64,000 bases of DNA from Ktedonobacter sp. SOSP1-85 (GTDB lineage: Bacteria > Chloroflexota > Ktedonobacteria > Ktedonobacterales > Ktedonobacteraceae): NCBI RefSeq assembly GCF_016587415.1, contig NZ_BNJI01000002.1, forward strand, positions 1,984,001 through 2,048,000. Direction: 5' to 3'. Made by a program: the position numbers and the translations under genes. The notes beneath the pieces were generated by a model. It was given only the letters and a program-made list of their open reading frames with translations, ran no database searches and was not told the DNA's origin. Shown piece by piece: positions 16,006-25,699 of the stretch. Numbering within the stretch: position 1 is the stretch's first letter; the number at the start of each line of letters is the position of its first letter.

Positions 16006-16950
16006 TTAGCCTTTAATGCTTCCCGTTCCCAGTCCCCCACGCCAGAAGCGCTGCAGGATAATACAACCAATCAGCAGCGGAATTGAGGAAAGCAATGATC
16101 CTGTTATGATCAGGTTATAAATTGTCTGGCCAGCGCTAGCGTTCGTGGCGGTCACATTCCAAGTCTGTAAGCCCACTGTAATTGGGAAGAGATTGGAATC
16201 ATTGAGCATCACCAACGGCAGGAAGTAGTTATTCCAGATAGCCACAAATTGGAAAAGTAAGATCGTTACCAGCGCCGGGGTCATCAAATTAAGCGCGATC
16301 AGAAAGGTTGTGAACTCGTTTGCTCCATCCATGCGGGCAGCCTCCAGAAGTTCATCGGGCACAGCCGACGCCGCATAGATACGAGAGAGATACACCCCGA
16401 AAGGGCTAACAAGACTGGGCAAGAGTACCGACCAGTACGTATTGGTCAGCCCCACACTACTCATTAACAGGTAGAGCGGCAGAGCCAGGGTCGTTGCTGG
16501 CACCAGGATCGCCCCCAGGATAATAGAGAAGGTCAGGTTACGCCCACGGAAGGTATATTTGGCCAGGGCGTAGCCAGCCATACTCGCGATAAATGTCCCA
16601 ACTACAGCTCCCACGCCTGCATAGAGGAGGGTATTAAGCAGCCAGCGTGCATAGATTCCACCGTTAAAGGTAAAGAGTTGCTGTAAATTGGCAAACAGAT
16701 GGAAGTCAGGCGAGAACCAGAAGCCAAATGTACCGAACAAATCGGCCTGGCTTTTCGTCGAGGAGATCACCAACCAGAAAAAGGGTATCAGAAAGTAGAC
16801 GGCAAAGGCGATCAAAAAGGTCATAACTCCAATGTTATTCAAGTTGAACTGACTGGGGCGCCGCTGCTTGGTGGCCACTGTTTTTTGAGCGAGAGGCATC
16901 GGCTCTAAAGAGATGCTTTGGCTCATATTATCGGAAATGCTTTGGCTCAT
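16006..16950 (-). CDS. Sugar ABC transporter permease (MalG/UgpE-like)
   Basis: This 314-residue inner-membrane permease of the carbohydrate-uptake-1 class has six hydrophobic segments, starting with FLIAFAVYFLIPFFWLVISS, and the EAA loop ELLEAARMDGANEFTTF that docks the ATPase. The start at 16950 (aggagtataaggat, 4 bp after the upstream permease stop) is preferred to a 66-codon-longer frame. It is co-transcribed with the second permease. No ATPase gene is present in the locus, so a shared MsiK-type ATPase encoded elsewhere is likely. Confidence 0.9.
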   Translation of the reverse strand: MSQSISDNMSQSISLEPMPLAQKTVATKQRRPSQFNLNNIGVMTFLIAFAVYFLIPFFWLVISSTKSQADLFGTFGFWFSPDFHLFANLQQLFTFNGGIYARWLLNTLLYAGVGAVVGTFIASMAGYALAKYTFRGRNLTFSIILGAILVPATTLALPLYLLMSSVGLTNTYWSVLLPSLVSPFGVYLSRIYAASAVPDELLEAARMDGANEFTTFLIALNLMTPALVTILLFQFVAIWNNYFLPLVMLNDSNLFPITVGLQTWNVTATNASAGQTIYNLIITGSLLSSIPLLIGCIILQRFWRGGLGTGSIKG

Positions 16951-16954
16951 ATCC

Positions 16955-17890
16955 TTATACTCCTGATTGGCGCTGGGTAATACGTAAGAAGCCGAAGGAA
17001 AGGACGCAGATAACGAGTGCCAACACAACTGACAGCGCAGCGGCATAGTTGTAGTTGTTGTAGTTAAAGGCGGTATTGTATGCATACAAGACAGGAGTGT
17101 ATGAGCTCGAAATGTTGTTGGAGATCGCCGAGAGTACTTGGGGTTCACCGAAGAGTTGGAGTGTCCCGATGATAGAGAAGATACAAGTCAAAATCAGGGT
17201 GGGGACGATCAATGGAATTTTGATATGCCAGGCAACGTGCCATCCCGAGCTACCATCCATGCGAGCCGACTCGTAGATCTCAGAAGGAATAGCCTGGAGA
17301 GCGGCAAAAATGATGAGCATATTGTAGCCCGTATACGTCCAGGTAGCAATATTGGCAATTGACCAGAGGACGGTTCCTGCACCCAAAAAATCCAGCCTCG
17401 GCAAGCCGAGTGCCTGGACCCCTTTGACGATTGGACTGAGAGCCGGGTCATAGAGATAGCCCCACAACAGAGCCGCAATGATGCCCGGGATGGCATAGGG
17501 CACAAAGAAGGCCAACCGAAAGAAAGCCTTGAAACGTGCCACCGCTGAATCCAGGAACAGCGCCAGGATGAGAGCCAAACCCAGCATAACTGGCACTTGC
17601 ACGATGCCATAGAGCAACACCCGACCCACTGAGGCAGCGAAATTAGGGTCGTGCAAGACATCGGCAAAATTGGCCGAGCCACTGAAACTCACTGTAGCAG
17701 CACCTAATCCCAGACCACTGCGGTGGGACTGAAACATACTCTGGTAGATTGCATAGATGAGTGGCGCAATAAAAAACAGGATGAAGAGTAACCCGAAGGG
17801 CAAGAGAAACAGATAGGGCGCCAGGGTTCGACGGCGCAAGGTCTGGCGTGGCTGGCGACGTGGACGGGGTGAGGCTACTTCCAGAGCCAT
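16955..17890 (-). CDS. Sugar ABC transporter permease (MalF/UgpA-like)
   Basis: The 311-residue permease has a basic N-tail, a first helix YLFLLPFGLLFILFFIAPLI, further helices, and the ATPase-docking EAA motif EIYESARMDGSSGWHVAWHI. It pairs with the permease downstream to form the membrane channel that receives sugar from the lipoprotein encoded upstream. The context with chitinase and ROK genes suggests amino-sugar or glucan oligosaccharides as substrate (inference). Confidence 0.9.
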   Translation of the reverse strand: MALEVASPRPRRQPRQTLRRRTLAPYLFLLPFGLLFILFFIAPLIYAIYQSMFQSHRSGLGLGAATVSFSGSANFADVLHDPNFAASVGRVLLYGIVQVPVMLGLALILALFLDSAVARFKAFFRLAFFVPYAIPGIIAALLWGYLYDPALSPIVKGVQALGLPRLDFLGAGTVLWSIANIATWTYTGYNMLIIFAALQAIPSEIYESARMDGSSGWHVAWHIKIPLIVPTLILTCIFSIIGTLQLFGEPQVLSAISNNISSSYTPVLYAYNTAFNYNNYNYAAALSVVLALVICVLSFGFLRITQRQSGV

Positions 17891-18026
17891 ACAATATTCT
17901 CCTCATTCAGATCACATCCATGAAAAGTGCGCAGGTTTTCGCTTGTGAACGCACCCGTGTTCATGACGCGCAGTATCAACAGTACTTACCATATGATGCA
18001 AAAACGCTTATGAAGAAGGTAGCTAT

Positions 18027-18065
18027 GCTTGTTGGTTGTGAGATACCGACACACAACCAACAAGC
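18027..18065 (-). terminator. Hairpin between binding-protein and permease genes
   Basis: A 14-bp perfect stem (gcttgttggttgtg/cacaaccaacaagc) with an 11-nt loop lies in the 260-bp gap downstream of the binding-protein gene. A second, weaker stem with acgcgttt arms is at ~18080-18116. Such stems usually stabilise the binding-protein transcript and reduce read-through into permease genes. Confidence 0.6.
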
Positions 18066-18150
18066 GTCCCAGGGGCCGTCGACGCGTTTTCAGACATTGG
18101 CACACCTGGAAACGCGTATTTGGCCTGGTAAGACGTAGAGATACGCCTTA

Positions 18151-19479
18151 CTACGAACTGACGCTAAAGCCCTGCTTTTTCATGTCGTTTATTGTGCTCT
18201 GCTGGACTGCATTCAGCCCCTGCCCCAATGTCCCCTGACCGTTGACCGCGTTGGCAAAATTATCGCCCATATCGCTATAGACCTTCTCCATCGTTGGCCC
18301 CCACTGGAAACTGACATCCACCTGTGTACTCGCAGTCTTGAAGAGGTCGAAGATCTTCTGGTCCCCAAAGAACGGGCGAGGACCGCTCAGCAAAGATGAA
18401 TCTAAGAGCGGCTGATAGGCTGGATAAAGCGCATTGCCCTTAATCTGTAACTCCATGCTTCCCTGATTGGTATTGAACCATTGAGCAAATTCGGCGGCCT
18501 CTTTGGGATGCTGCGTACTTTTGAATACGACATTGGAGGAACCACCCCAGTTACCATCAACTTGCTGCCCGGCCTCCCACTGTGGGATGGGGGCAACTCT
18601 CCAATCCCCAGCGGTTTTGGGAGCATTTTGCTCAATGATACCAGCTCCCCAGGGCGCGGTAATCCAGGTAGCAACTGCCCCGCTCTGCAAGTCGTGGAAC
18701 CAGCCATCGGCAAAGTCCGGCTCGGTTTTGATGAGCTTTTTGTTGATCAGATCTTGCCAGTAAGAGGCGACCTGCTGGGCCTGAGGATTGTTAATGGATA
18801 CTTTCCAGGACTGGCCATTGATGGTGAACACGCGCGCACCAGCCTGCCACTCCAGCCCGGTAAACCATCCTGGTTGCTTGGGAGGGAAGTCAGTGATGAA
18901 AGTACTGGGGGCGGCGGCATGCAATTTGGCCGCATCTTCAGCGTATTGCGCCCAGGTAGTGGGTACCGGGATATGATACTTTGTGAAGAGGTCGGCCCGA
19001 TAGTACAGAGCCAGAGGACCAGTATCGCCAGGAATACCATAAATAGCGTTGTCAAGGGTATCCTGCTTCCAGGTCCAGGGTACAAACTTATCCTTCAGCG
19101 CTCCAGCTCCATAAGGGGCAAGGTCAACCAGCGCACCCGTCGTCTCAAACGTGGGCATGACCTGGAACTCGACCTGAGCAACATCGGGTTCGTTATTCGC
19201 TTTGATGCCTGTAAATAGCTTGTCGTATTCAACCGGGCCTGAACCCACATTGCTGAATTTGACATGAATATTGGGATGAGTCTGATTCCAGAGAGCAACC
19301 GCCTTATCGGCTCCAGTGATCCATGACCAGAACGTTAAGTTCACCGGGCCGGTGGAGGTATCGCTTGAATTGCTGCCGCCACAGGCAGCGAGAGGTCCTA
19401 TGAGCGCGAGTATGATGCCCAATATGGCGAACTGTGACGCCAGATGGCGCGTCCGAGGGGAAGAGGAGAAAAACTGCAT
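18151..19479 (-). CDS. Sugar ABC transporter substrate-binding lipoprotein
   Basis: This 442-residue extracytoplasmic binding protein of the carbohydrate family has a signal sequence with the lipobox LAAC (Cys33), a serine/threonine spacer, and the mature start VNLTFWSWITGADKAVALWN typical of family-1 sugar receptors; a YDKLFTGIKANNEPDVAQVE loop follows. It captures oligosaccharide outside the membrane and delivers it to the two permeases downstream. Its first position in the operon fits the higher receptor stoichiometry. Confidence 0.92.
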   Translation of the reverse strand: MQFFSSSPRTRHLASQFAILGIILALIGPLAACGGSNSSDTSTGPVNLTFWSWITGADKAVALWNQTHPNIHVKFSNVGSGPVEYDKLFTGIKANNEPDVAQVEFQVMPTFETTGALVDLAPYGAGALKDKFVPWTWKQDTLDNAIYGIPGDTGPLALYYRADLFTKYHIPVPTTWAQYAEDAAKLHAAAPSTFITDFPPKQPGWFTGLEWQAGARVFTINGQSWKVSINNPQAQQVASYWQDLINKKLIKTEPDFADGWFHDLQSGAVATWITAPWGAGIIEQNAPKTAGDWRVAPIPQWEAGQQVDGNWGGSSNVVFKSTQHPKEAAEFAQWFNTNQGSMELQIKGNALYPAYQPLLDSSLLSGPRPFFGDQKIFDLFKTASTQVDVSFQWGPTMEKVYSDMGDNFANAVNGQGTLGQGLNAVQQSTINDMKKQGFSVSS

Positions 19480-19710
19480 TGTCCAATGCCTCCTACATTC
19501 AAATAAGAAAACAACAGCGTAATCTATGAAAAATACCCCACGATATCTGCTCCTTCGTTTCTGTCTCTAAGCTTGAAGTCACCTCCAGGGTAGTACACCA
19601 ATAAAACTAGACATACGGACATAAGGGCCTACATTCATCAGGATATCTACGCTGGAGAGGCGATAAGTGCTCTCAAGCGTACAGCGTTGATTCCAGATGA
19701 AGCCATATCC

Positions 19711-20937
19711 TCATTTGAGGGAAGATGAAGTGTGCCTTCCAGCAACCTCTAGAAACTGCTCCAGGGTAAACGCTGCGGCTCCCATCGCCACAGCATCTTG
19801 CCCCAGGCGGCTGAGTTCAATCCTGGTGGCTGAGAACAACCGTTTGAGAGCATAACGCTCGGCAAATCGGTGCAATTCTGGGAGAATGTACTCGCCAATT
19901 TCCAATCCAACCCATCCACCCAGGACAATGACTTGTGGGTTGAAAAGGTTAATGAGATTTGCGATACCAGCACCAAGATAGTGCGCGGTGTCTTCGAGCA
20001 CGCCAATTGCTGCGCGATCTCCATTACGAGCTGCCGCAACGATGGCAGCAATAATGCGCTCCTGATCGTTACTCTGAAGCAATGAGCTCTGCGGTGCCAC
20101 CTCTCTCAATCGCTCAATAATGCCTGGGGCGCCGGCATAGGCTTCAAGGCAGCCATAACCACCACAGCGACACAAGCGCCCATTAAGCTCGATAGTCGTG
20201 TGCCCCCATTCTCCAGCATTATTGCTGCCACCGCGATACAGGGAATCATCAGCGATAATGCCAGCCCCTATTCCCGTCCCTACCAGTAAAACAGCTAAAT
20301 GCTCAGACCATTGACCGGCCCCAAATAAACTCTCGGCCTGTGCCATGGCTTTTGCCCCATTATCAAGGTAGATGGGCATAGAAAAATATTTTTCGAGAAG
20401 TGAGACGAGCGGCACACTCTGCCATCCCCAACTAGGCACGTAGGCCGCTATCTGTTCACCCCGTTCGACCAGGCCACCAACACCAATCCCGATACCAAGC
20501 ACTTTCTCCAGTGTGATCCCAACTTCGGCCAATACTGCTTCTGCTCCTTGGCAAATAAATTGCACCGCCTGTTCTGGTCGATTCTCATCGAGAACCTGTG
20601 GATATGCTATGGAGCTTAGCTTGTGCAATGTTAAATCAAAGAGCTCAACCCTGATGAGCGTCTCACCAATGTCGACGCCGATAAAATATCCGTATTGCGG
20701 ATTAATGGTCAGAATGGAACGAGGTCGTCCTCCTTGTGATGCCTCTATACCAGACTCGATAACGATCCCTTCCTGAAGCAATTCGACAACCACATTGGTG
20801 ATCGTCGCTGAGCTCAGACCAGAATATTGACTCAACTTCTGGCGGCTCATCGACTTACCTAGATAGATTTGCCGAAGGATCGTAGAGCGGCTGATCTGTC
20901 GCACATCTGGTACAACTGGATTGTGTGTCCGCTTCAT
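19711..20937 (-). CDS. ROK-family transcriptional repressor
   Basis: The 408-residue protein joins an N-terminal winged HTH (~15-75, RQKLSQYSGLSSATITNVVVELL) to a sugar-kinase-like ROK domain with GYFIGVDIGETLIRVELFD, GVGGLVERGE and the zinc motif CRCGGYGCLEAY. ROK repressors of the NagC/XylR type bind sugar phosphates or sugars and release DNA. The ATG at 20937 follows ggagag; a TTG seven codons upstream is less likely. Encoded upstream of the ABC operon on the same strand, it probably controls sugar uptake and the secreted hydrolases. Confidence 0.9.
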   Translation of the reverse strand: MKRTHNPVVPDVRQISRSTILRQIYLGKSMSRQKLSQYSGLSSATITNVVVELLQEGIVIESGIEASQGGRPRSILTINPQYGYFIGVDIGETLIRVELFDLTLHKLSSIAYPQVLDENRPEQAVQFICQGAEAVLAEVGITLEKVLGIGIGVGGLVERGEQIAAYVPSWGWQSVPLVSLLEKYFSMPIYLDNGAKAMAQAESLFGAGQWSEHLAVLLVGTGIGAGIIADDSLYRGGSNNAGEWGHTTIELNGRLCRCGGYGCLEAYAGAPGIIERLREVAPQSSLLQSNDQERIIAAIVAAARNGDRAAIGVLEDTAHYLGAGIANLINLFNPQVIVLGGWVGLEIGEYILPELHRFAERYALKRLFSATRIELSRLGQDAVAMGAAAFTLEQFLEVAGRHTSSSLK

Positions 20938-21320
20938 TGATCTCTCCGCAAATAACAAGATATCTTCATTGTTTCATGCCGCTAACCAGCGCAATCCGGG
21001 GATGAAAATTACCTCCTTTGAAACCAGCCCTTATTTCATCCTTTTGCTTATTCATGAGGTATTTTTACTTATTTTAATCAATAAAATAAGGGTTGTCAAG
21101 GGAGCAGATTCTAGGTGTCAAGGTTTTGGGGTCAGTACAAATCAAATGGCGAGGATTTGCGTCAAAATCCTCGCCCGATGGCTCCTCTATTTCTCACGAG
21201 GGGATAGGTGCAGCTGCTCAACTATTCCTGTGCCTGCTTTCCGCCAAGAAAAGGAGAAAGAACCGGGAGCAGCAGATCAGGTCGGAAGATAATATTGTGA
21301 AGTACCCCACGCCTAAAGGC
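20938..21320. other. AT-rich upstream region of the ROK gene
   Basis: About 380 bp without a gene. The first half is AT-rich and carries the dyad at 21068-21090. The last ~20 bp (accccacgcctaaaggc) resemble the end of a tnpB element, later hit by IS copy B. Confidence 0.45.
21068..21090. promoter_or_regulatory. Candidate ROK/NagC-type operator
   Basis: A perfect dyad cttatttta-atcaa-taaaataag (9-bp arms) lies ~130 bp before the ROK start. AT-rich dyads of the TTATTT...AAATAA type are usual for NagC/XylR/ROK repressors, so autoregulation is plausible. I did not find an exact second copy upstream of the binding-protein gene. Confidence 0.5.
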
Positions 21321-22757
21321 CTGATTCTTACCCACATTTAGGAAGTGATAGAATCAAGGATGAAGACGCAAGAAGTATTAGACGCCAAGAGTTGGGCCGA
21401 GCACACCTTTGGGAACGTCCAACTGCACGATAGACGTCGAACGAGACGCACCATCCAGGCTGCCAGCAACCTGGCGGAGAATCCTCTGGGTTCGCTGCCT
21501 GCTCAAATGCACGACTGGAAAGGGACAAAAGCCTTGTATCGTTTGCTCAACGAGCCAGATGTGACCTTTGCTGCCTTGATGCAGCCGCATGTTCAACAGA
21601 CGAGAGAACAAGCTGCATCCTCTGCAGTGATGTTGCTGGTACAAGATACCACAGATATCGATCTGTCGCATCGCTACAAGATCAGTGGGACGGGGCAAAT
21701 TGGCAATGAACGTGGGCGTGGTTTTTTCGTGCAAACGGTGCTTGCCGTACGTCCCCCTACCAAGGAAGTGCTTGGATGCATATCTCAAGAACCCTTTGTA
21801 CGCATTCGAGCCCCCAAAGGGGAACAACGCCACCAACGGCTCAAACGGCAAGAGCGTGAAACCGATGTCTGGATGCGCCAGGTAGGTGCCATTGGGGCGC
21901 CTGAGCCAGGAAGCACTTGGGTCCATGTTGGGGATCGAGGTGCGGATATGTTCCCGTTTTTCCTCGCATGCCAAGCGAACCAGACGCACTTTCTGGTGCG
22001 AGCGGCTCAGAATCGGCGCACCGAAGCGGACGAGGAAGAGATCAAGCATTCTCTGGATCGCGCCCGCGCCTTTCCAAGTCAGCAGAGCCGTCCGCTTGAG
22101 GTGCTAGCTCAGCATGGACACAAAGCACGTTCGACCCAGGTTCAGCTTGCCTTCGGACAAATGACCCTCTTGCCCCCACGCAATGAGCCGCAAGCGAGCA
22201 ACGAACCCTTGACCGTCTGGGTCATTCGCGTCTGGGAAGAACGCGCTCCCGAAGGTGAAAAACCGTTGGAGTGGGTCTTGTTGACCTCGGTTCCCACCAC
22301 GACGCTCGAACAAGCATGGGAGCGTGTGGACTGGTATCGGCATCGCTGGCTGGTCGAGGAGTATCACCAATGCCTCAAAAGCGGGTGTCGCATCGAGGAA
22401 CGGCAATTGCAAACGGTTGACGCTCTGATGCGCTTGTTGGGGGTGTTGTCTCCACTTGCCGTGCGCTTGTTGCAGGTGCGTGCCTACGCTCGTGAAGCGC
22501 CACAACGCCCAGCTTCTGAGGTGATCGAGCCTCTGATGCTTGCGGTGTTGGCTCAGCGCTCTGCTCACTCGCCTGCCACCATGACACTGGGCACCTTCTG
22601 GGCGGAAGTCGCACGTCTGGGTGGCTCGTCTTTCGCGCCGTCATGATGGCCCTCCTGGATGGCGAACCATCTGGAAAGGCTGGCTCTCCTTGCAAACGCT
22701 TCTTGAGGGCGCGCATCTCGCTCTTCACCTCCATTTGTAGATGTGGGTAAGAATCAG
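21321..22757 (+). mobile_element. IS4-class insertion sequence, copy B
   Basis: This has the same 1437 bp and terminal repeats as the element at 6014-7450. It is flanked by a perfect 10-bp direct repeat gcctaaaggc (21311-21320 and 22758-22767), read as the target duplication. The target is the palindromic hairpin sequence at the end of a tnpB element. Confidence 0.93.
21345..22646 (+). CDS. IS4-class (IS50-like) DDE transposase
   Basis: The 433-residue product is identical to that of copy A and has the complete D-D-E set (DTT ~101, GDRGAD ~195, WLVEEYHQ). The frame begins with GTG (21345); an ATG lies five codons later. Because the copy has a clean target duplication and no mutations, it is probably active or very recently active. 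Confidence 0.92.
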   Translation: MIESRMKTQEVLDAKSWAEHTFGNVQLHDRRRTRRTIQAASNLAENPLGSLPAQMHDWKGTKALYRLLNEPDVTFAALMQPHVQQTREQAASSAVMLLVQDTTDIDLSHRYKISGTGQIGNERGRGFFVQTVLAVRPPTKEVLGCISQEPFVRIRAPKGEQRHQRLKRQERETDVWMRQVGAIGAPEPGSTWVHVGDRGADMFPFFLACQANQTHFLVRAAQNRRTEADEEEIKHSLDRARAFPSQQSRPLEVLAQHGHKARSTQVQLAFGQMTLLPPRNEPQASNEPLTVWVIRVWEERAPEGEKPLEWVLLTSVPTTTLEQAWERVDWYRHRWLVEEYHQCLKSGCRIEERQLQTVDALMRLLGVLSPLAVRLLQVRAYAREAPQRPASEVIEPLMLAVLAQRSAHSPATMTLGTFWAEVARLGGSSFAPS

Positions 22758-22796
22758 GCCTAAAGGCGGGGGCTTCGACAGTGGCCAGCGTCCTCC

Positions 22797-24164
22797 TCAG
22801 AGGATACCAGTCGCTGTGGGACGCTTCCCGCCCCGACCCACCTTCCTGCTGGGTTTGCCTTTCTTGCGATCAGGAATGGCTCCTTGCGTCTCATAGCGGC
22901 GCAGAATGTTTCGTGCGGCATTTTCATCGCGATCCAGCTCGGTCCCACACGTGGGGCAGGAATGCCATCGCACCGAGAGATCTTTGGGGACCAGAACTCC
23001 GCAGCCACTACATTTCTGGCTCGTCTGCTGGGGCGCCACCTTCACTACCATGCCGCCAGCCTCTTCCGCTTTGCAGGCACACAGCGTGATGAAACGGCCC
23101 CAGGCCGCGTCAAGGATACTTTTGTTCAGGCCGCTCTTGGCAGCCGCTCCATTAGGTAGATAGTGCGTCACCGTCGCTGCTGTCGCGCCACCTTCGCTTT
23201 CCTCTGTCGTTGCAGGGGCCTCCTCCTTCTTGGGCTTGGGTCTTGCCGTCATATTGGGGATCTGCAATGCCTCAAACACCAGGGTCCCATACTGATTGAC
23301 CAGGCGGCGAGACGCTTGGTGCAGGAAGTCCTGCCGACGGTGGCGCACCTTGCGATAGAGTCGTGTCAATTCCCGCTTGGCCCGGCTGCGTCGATGACTG
23401 CCTCGCTTGCGCCGAGAGAGCCTACGATGGGCCTCTTTGATCTGCTGCTCGGTGCAACGGTAGATGCGAGGGTTGGCGATCTGCTCCCCCGTGGAGAGCG
23501 TGGCATAGGAGGTGATGCCCACATCAACCCCCACCGCCTTGTTGGAGGGATGCATCAGCGTTGCGCTGCTGATGACCTGCTCCACGCTGAAGACGGCATA
23601 CCAGTGATCTCCATCGCGTTTGATCGTGCAGGCTTTGATGCTCCCTTTGATGGGTCGATGCATCAGCATCTTGAGAGACCCAATCTTCGAAAGCTTCAAT
23701 CGAGAGGTTTTCTTGCCCTTTTTGTCATGAGGGGTGAGGGCACCAATGAGTGTATAGCCACTCTGCGGATAGGTGAAGGAACGATAGCGGGCATTGGATT
23801 TGTACCGAGGATAGCCTGGGGTCTGATCCTCAGCGACACGACGAAAGAAAGCCTTCATGGCTTTGTCGAGGCGTCGGAGCACATCCTGCTGCACCTGGGA
23901 ATGAATCTCCTGGTATTCGGGGCGTTCTTGCTTGACCTGAGGCAATTGGTCGGCCTGCATGCCATAGGAGACCGAGATGCCAGCCATTCTGTAGGCAGCA
24001 GTGCGTTCTTCGAGGCTGGCGTTGTAGAGTTCTTTGCAGCGACGAAGCGTCCACAGGAGAGTGCTTTCTTGTTTGCGAGTGGGATACAAGCGATAGACAA
24101 AGGCTTTGATCCGCACTGGCGCCTCGTCGGTGTGCGGTCTTGGTGGGTCATTCACGCCTTCCAT
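22797..24164 (-). CDS. tnpB: TnpB, IS200/IS605-type RNA-guided nuclease
   Basis: The 455-residue TnpB has an N-terminal KAFVYRLYPTRKQ start typical of OrfB proteins and RuvC-like catalytic residues in AVGVDVGITSYATLS (Asp), LVFEALQIPNM (Glu) and LDRDENAARNIL (Asp). A four-cysteine zinc ribbon (CSGCG...CPTCG) lies between the last two, and ~35 basic residues follow. A non-conserved insert rich in Lys/Glu/Thr lies after the Glu motif. There is no tnpA next to it, so the element is of the stand-alone type. Its right end would supply the guide RNA and has been hit by IS copy B. Confidence 0.9.
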   Translation of the reverse strand: MEGVNDPPRPHTDEAPVRIKAFVYRLYPTRKQESTLLWTLRRCKELYNASLEERTAAYRMAGISVSYGMQADQLPQVKQERPEYQEIHSQVQQDVLRRLDKAMKAFFRRVAEDQTPGYPRYKSNARYRSFTYPQSGYTLIGALTPHDKKGKKTSRLKLSKIGSLKMLMHRPIKGSIKACTIKRDGDHWYAVFSVEQVISSATLMHPSNKAVGVDVGITSYATLSTGEQIANPRIYRCTEQQIKEAHRRLSRRKRGSHRRSRAKRELTRLYRKVRHRRQDFLHQASRRLVNQYGTLVFEALQIPNMTARPKPKKEEAPATTEESEGGATAATVTHYLPNGAAAKSGLNKSILDAAWGRFITLCACKAEEAGGMVVKVAPQQTSQKCSGCGVLVPKDLSVRWHSCPTCGTELDRDENAARNILRRYETQGAIPDRKKGKPSRKVGRGGKRPTATGIL

Positions 24165-24391
24165 GTGTCCCCTCCTCTTACGGCATTCCTGCTCATTTCA
24201 GTGCTGAGACATGTTTACAGACATAGAACAAGATTTCAAGAAGCAGTATACAGAAGCCTCGCTTTGTTGTCAAGCCTTCATTTTCCTCTGCTTCTCCTCC
24301 ACCCAGGCTACTCCCAAAAGGAACGGCCCTTGTATCCCCATGGCTCAAGCCAGGGGCTTTACGGGCCGGTTCGGTAAAAACCGCGATTAGC
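24165..24391. other. Left end of tnpB element and hairpin
   Basis: The segment ggaacggcccttgtatcccc ... caggggctttacgggccgg (24319-24369) can fold into the long imperfect hairpin usual at the left end of IS605-type elements. No gene is seen. Confidence 0.45.
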
Positions 24392-24787
24392 TTATTCCAG
24401 AATATTATTGATGAGGCACAAGAACGTATCCAGGTCAAAAGGTTTCTTCAAACGAAGCAGCTTTTCATGCTGAATGGTCCTTGTCATCACTTGCGGCATG
24501 GCACTCATCAGGATAATAGGGATATTTATGAACTCTTCTCTCGCACGAAGCAGATCATGCAATGTAAAGCCGTCCATATCGGGAAGGCAATAATCACAGA
24601 CAATCAAGCTTGGTCGCAGATAGTGAAGCAGGTCTAACGCTTGTGCCCCCGTCACCGCAAGCATCGCTTGATGTGATGTCTCCTCTCGAACGGCTTCGAC
24701 GAGAAACGCTCCAATGTATGTATCATCTTCCACTACGAGCACGGCTTTTGCAGCAGAGGGGGTTGCTTTTTCTCTTGGCTGAAGCAT
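24392..24787 (-). CDS. Single-domain response regulator
   Basis: This 131-residue receiver domain has the acidic pocket LVVEDD, the phospho-accepting Asp in LIVCDYCLPDMDGF, a Ser in ILMSAMP and the conserved Lys in RLKKPFDLD. There is no output domain, so it acts by protein contact (CheY/Spo0F-like) or with an unlinked histidine kinase. The start at 24787 (aaaggatgatacg) is preferred to a frame 31 codons longer. No kinase gene lies nearby. Confidence 0.85.
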   Translation of the reverse strand: MLQPREKATPSAAKAVLVVEDDTYIGAFLVEAVREETSHQAMLAVTGAQALDLLHYLRPSLIVCDYCLPDMDGFTLHDLLRAREEFINIPIILMSAMPQVMTRTIQHEKLLRLKKPFDLDTFLCLINNILE

Positions 24788-24949
24788 CGTATCATCCTTT
24801 TTCGGCAGTGAACGAAGAACACTACTATTGATACGTGAGATGTTTGTATCTCGCCTCAGGAACGACGTCCAACGCCTCAATCCTTGTCGAAACTGCGACG
24901 GCGTTGAAGTATACCGAAAGGTTGATCCTTTGTGCGTGGCTCTCTGTAG

Positions 24950-25699
24950 CTACTGCACACTGCTGTAGGAGATAGATTGGTATGAGAGTTCATAAAGTTT
25001 TTCTCTCCCTGCAGAAAAGACATTTAAGTCAACAGGCTCCGATATTCCGGGGACATGCCCCCGATCACAATACTGCCAGAATGTCCAATTGGTGACATTG
25101 CTCCATTGGATTGGGAAAAGTGCTTCACCGATCCAGATGACATAATCCTCAAAATGCCCTTTGATATATTCTGCGTATCGGTTGAGATCCGTGTAAATAA
25201 TGGGTTTCATACCATAGTGGTGTTCCAGCCGCTTAAGAAACACATTGATTTCGCGTAGCATCGCCTGGCGATCCTTACCGGATACTTCCAGATCCAACAC
25301 GGGTGGCAGCATCCCTGCCTCTTTGGGAACCATATTGATGTAATTATCTGCCTGCTCAGCACCGCTCAAGGACGCTGTATAGAAATGATACGCACCTCGA
25401 AGCAGTCCCTGATCTTTTGCCCCGCGCCAGTTCGCCTGAAAATAGGCGTCCTGATACGTTTTGCCCTCGGTCGCCTTAATGAATACAAACGCGTACCTGC
25501 CTGTTTGGGCAACGCGTTTCCAATCAATCTGCTTCTGATAGCTCGACACATCAAGGCCTTGCACATTGTTATTCGACACAAACCAGGAGTTCGGCCAGAT
25601 GATCCCCGTATATAATAAAATTGCCACTGCCAGCAGGCAAAGCAGGACAAGCACAACTCGCCCTACTCTTCTTCTCAGAAATTCCCATACTTTGTTCAA
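24950..25699 (-). CDS. Membrane-anchored GH25 lysozyme
   Basis: This 249-residue protein starts at a TTG (25699) after a strong ggaggtg site; the longer frame upstream has no such site. It has a basic N-terminus, one membrane helix (VGRVVLVLLCLLAVAILLYT) and then a GH25 muramidase domain: VQGLDVSSYQKQIDW at strand 1, YAFVFIKATEGKTYQD, GAYHFY, PPVLDLEVSG with the catalytic acids and VDLNVF at the end. It should cleave the glycan of peptidoglycan outside the cell, in wall remodelling or lysis. Confidence 0.87.
   Translation of the reverse strand: MNKVWEFLRRRVGRVVLVLLCLLAVAILLYTGIIWPNSWFVSNNNVQGLDVSSYQKQIDWKRVAQTGRYAFVFIKATEGKTYQDAYFQANWRGAKDQGLLRGAYHFYTASLSGAEQADNYINMVPKEAGMLPPVLDLEVSGKDRQAMLREINVFLKRLEHHYGMKPIIYTDLNRYAEYIKGHFEDYVIWIGEALFPIQWSNVTNWTFWQYCDRGHVPGISEPVDLNVFSAGREKLYELSYQSISYSSVQ

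Noticed and set aside
18481..19218. 245-residue plus-strand frame inside the binding-protein gene
   Set aside because: Antisense to a lipoprotein with clear family features; no start signal.
23163..24377. 404-residue plus-strand frame over a tnpB gene
   Set aside because: It lies antisense to the tnpB with full catalytic motifs; the protein has no recognisable domain. Similar shadows over tnpB genes at 33280-34266, 35979-36986 and 44285-45676 were rejected for the same reason.
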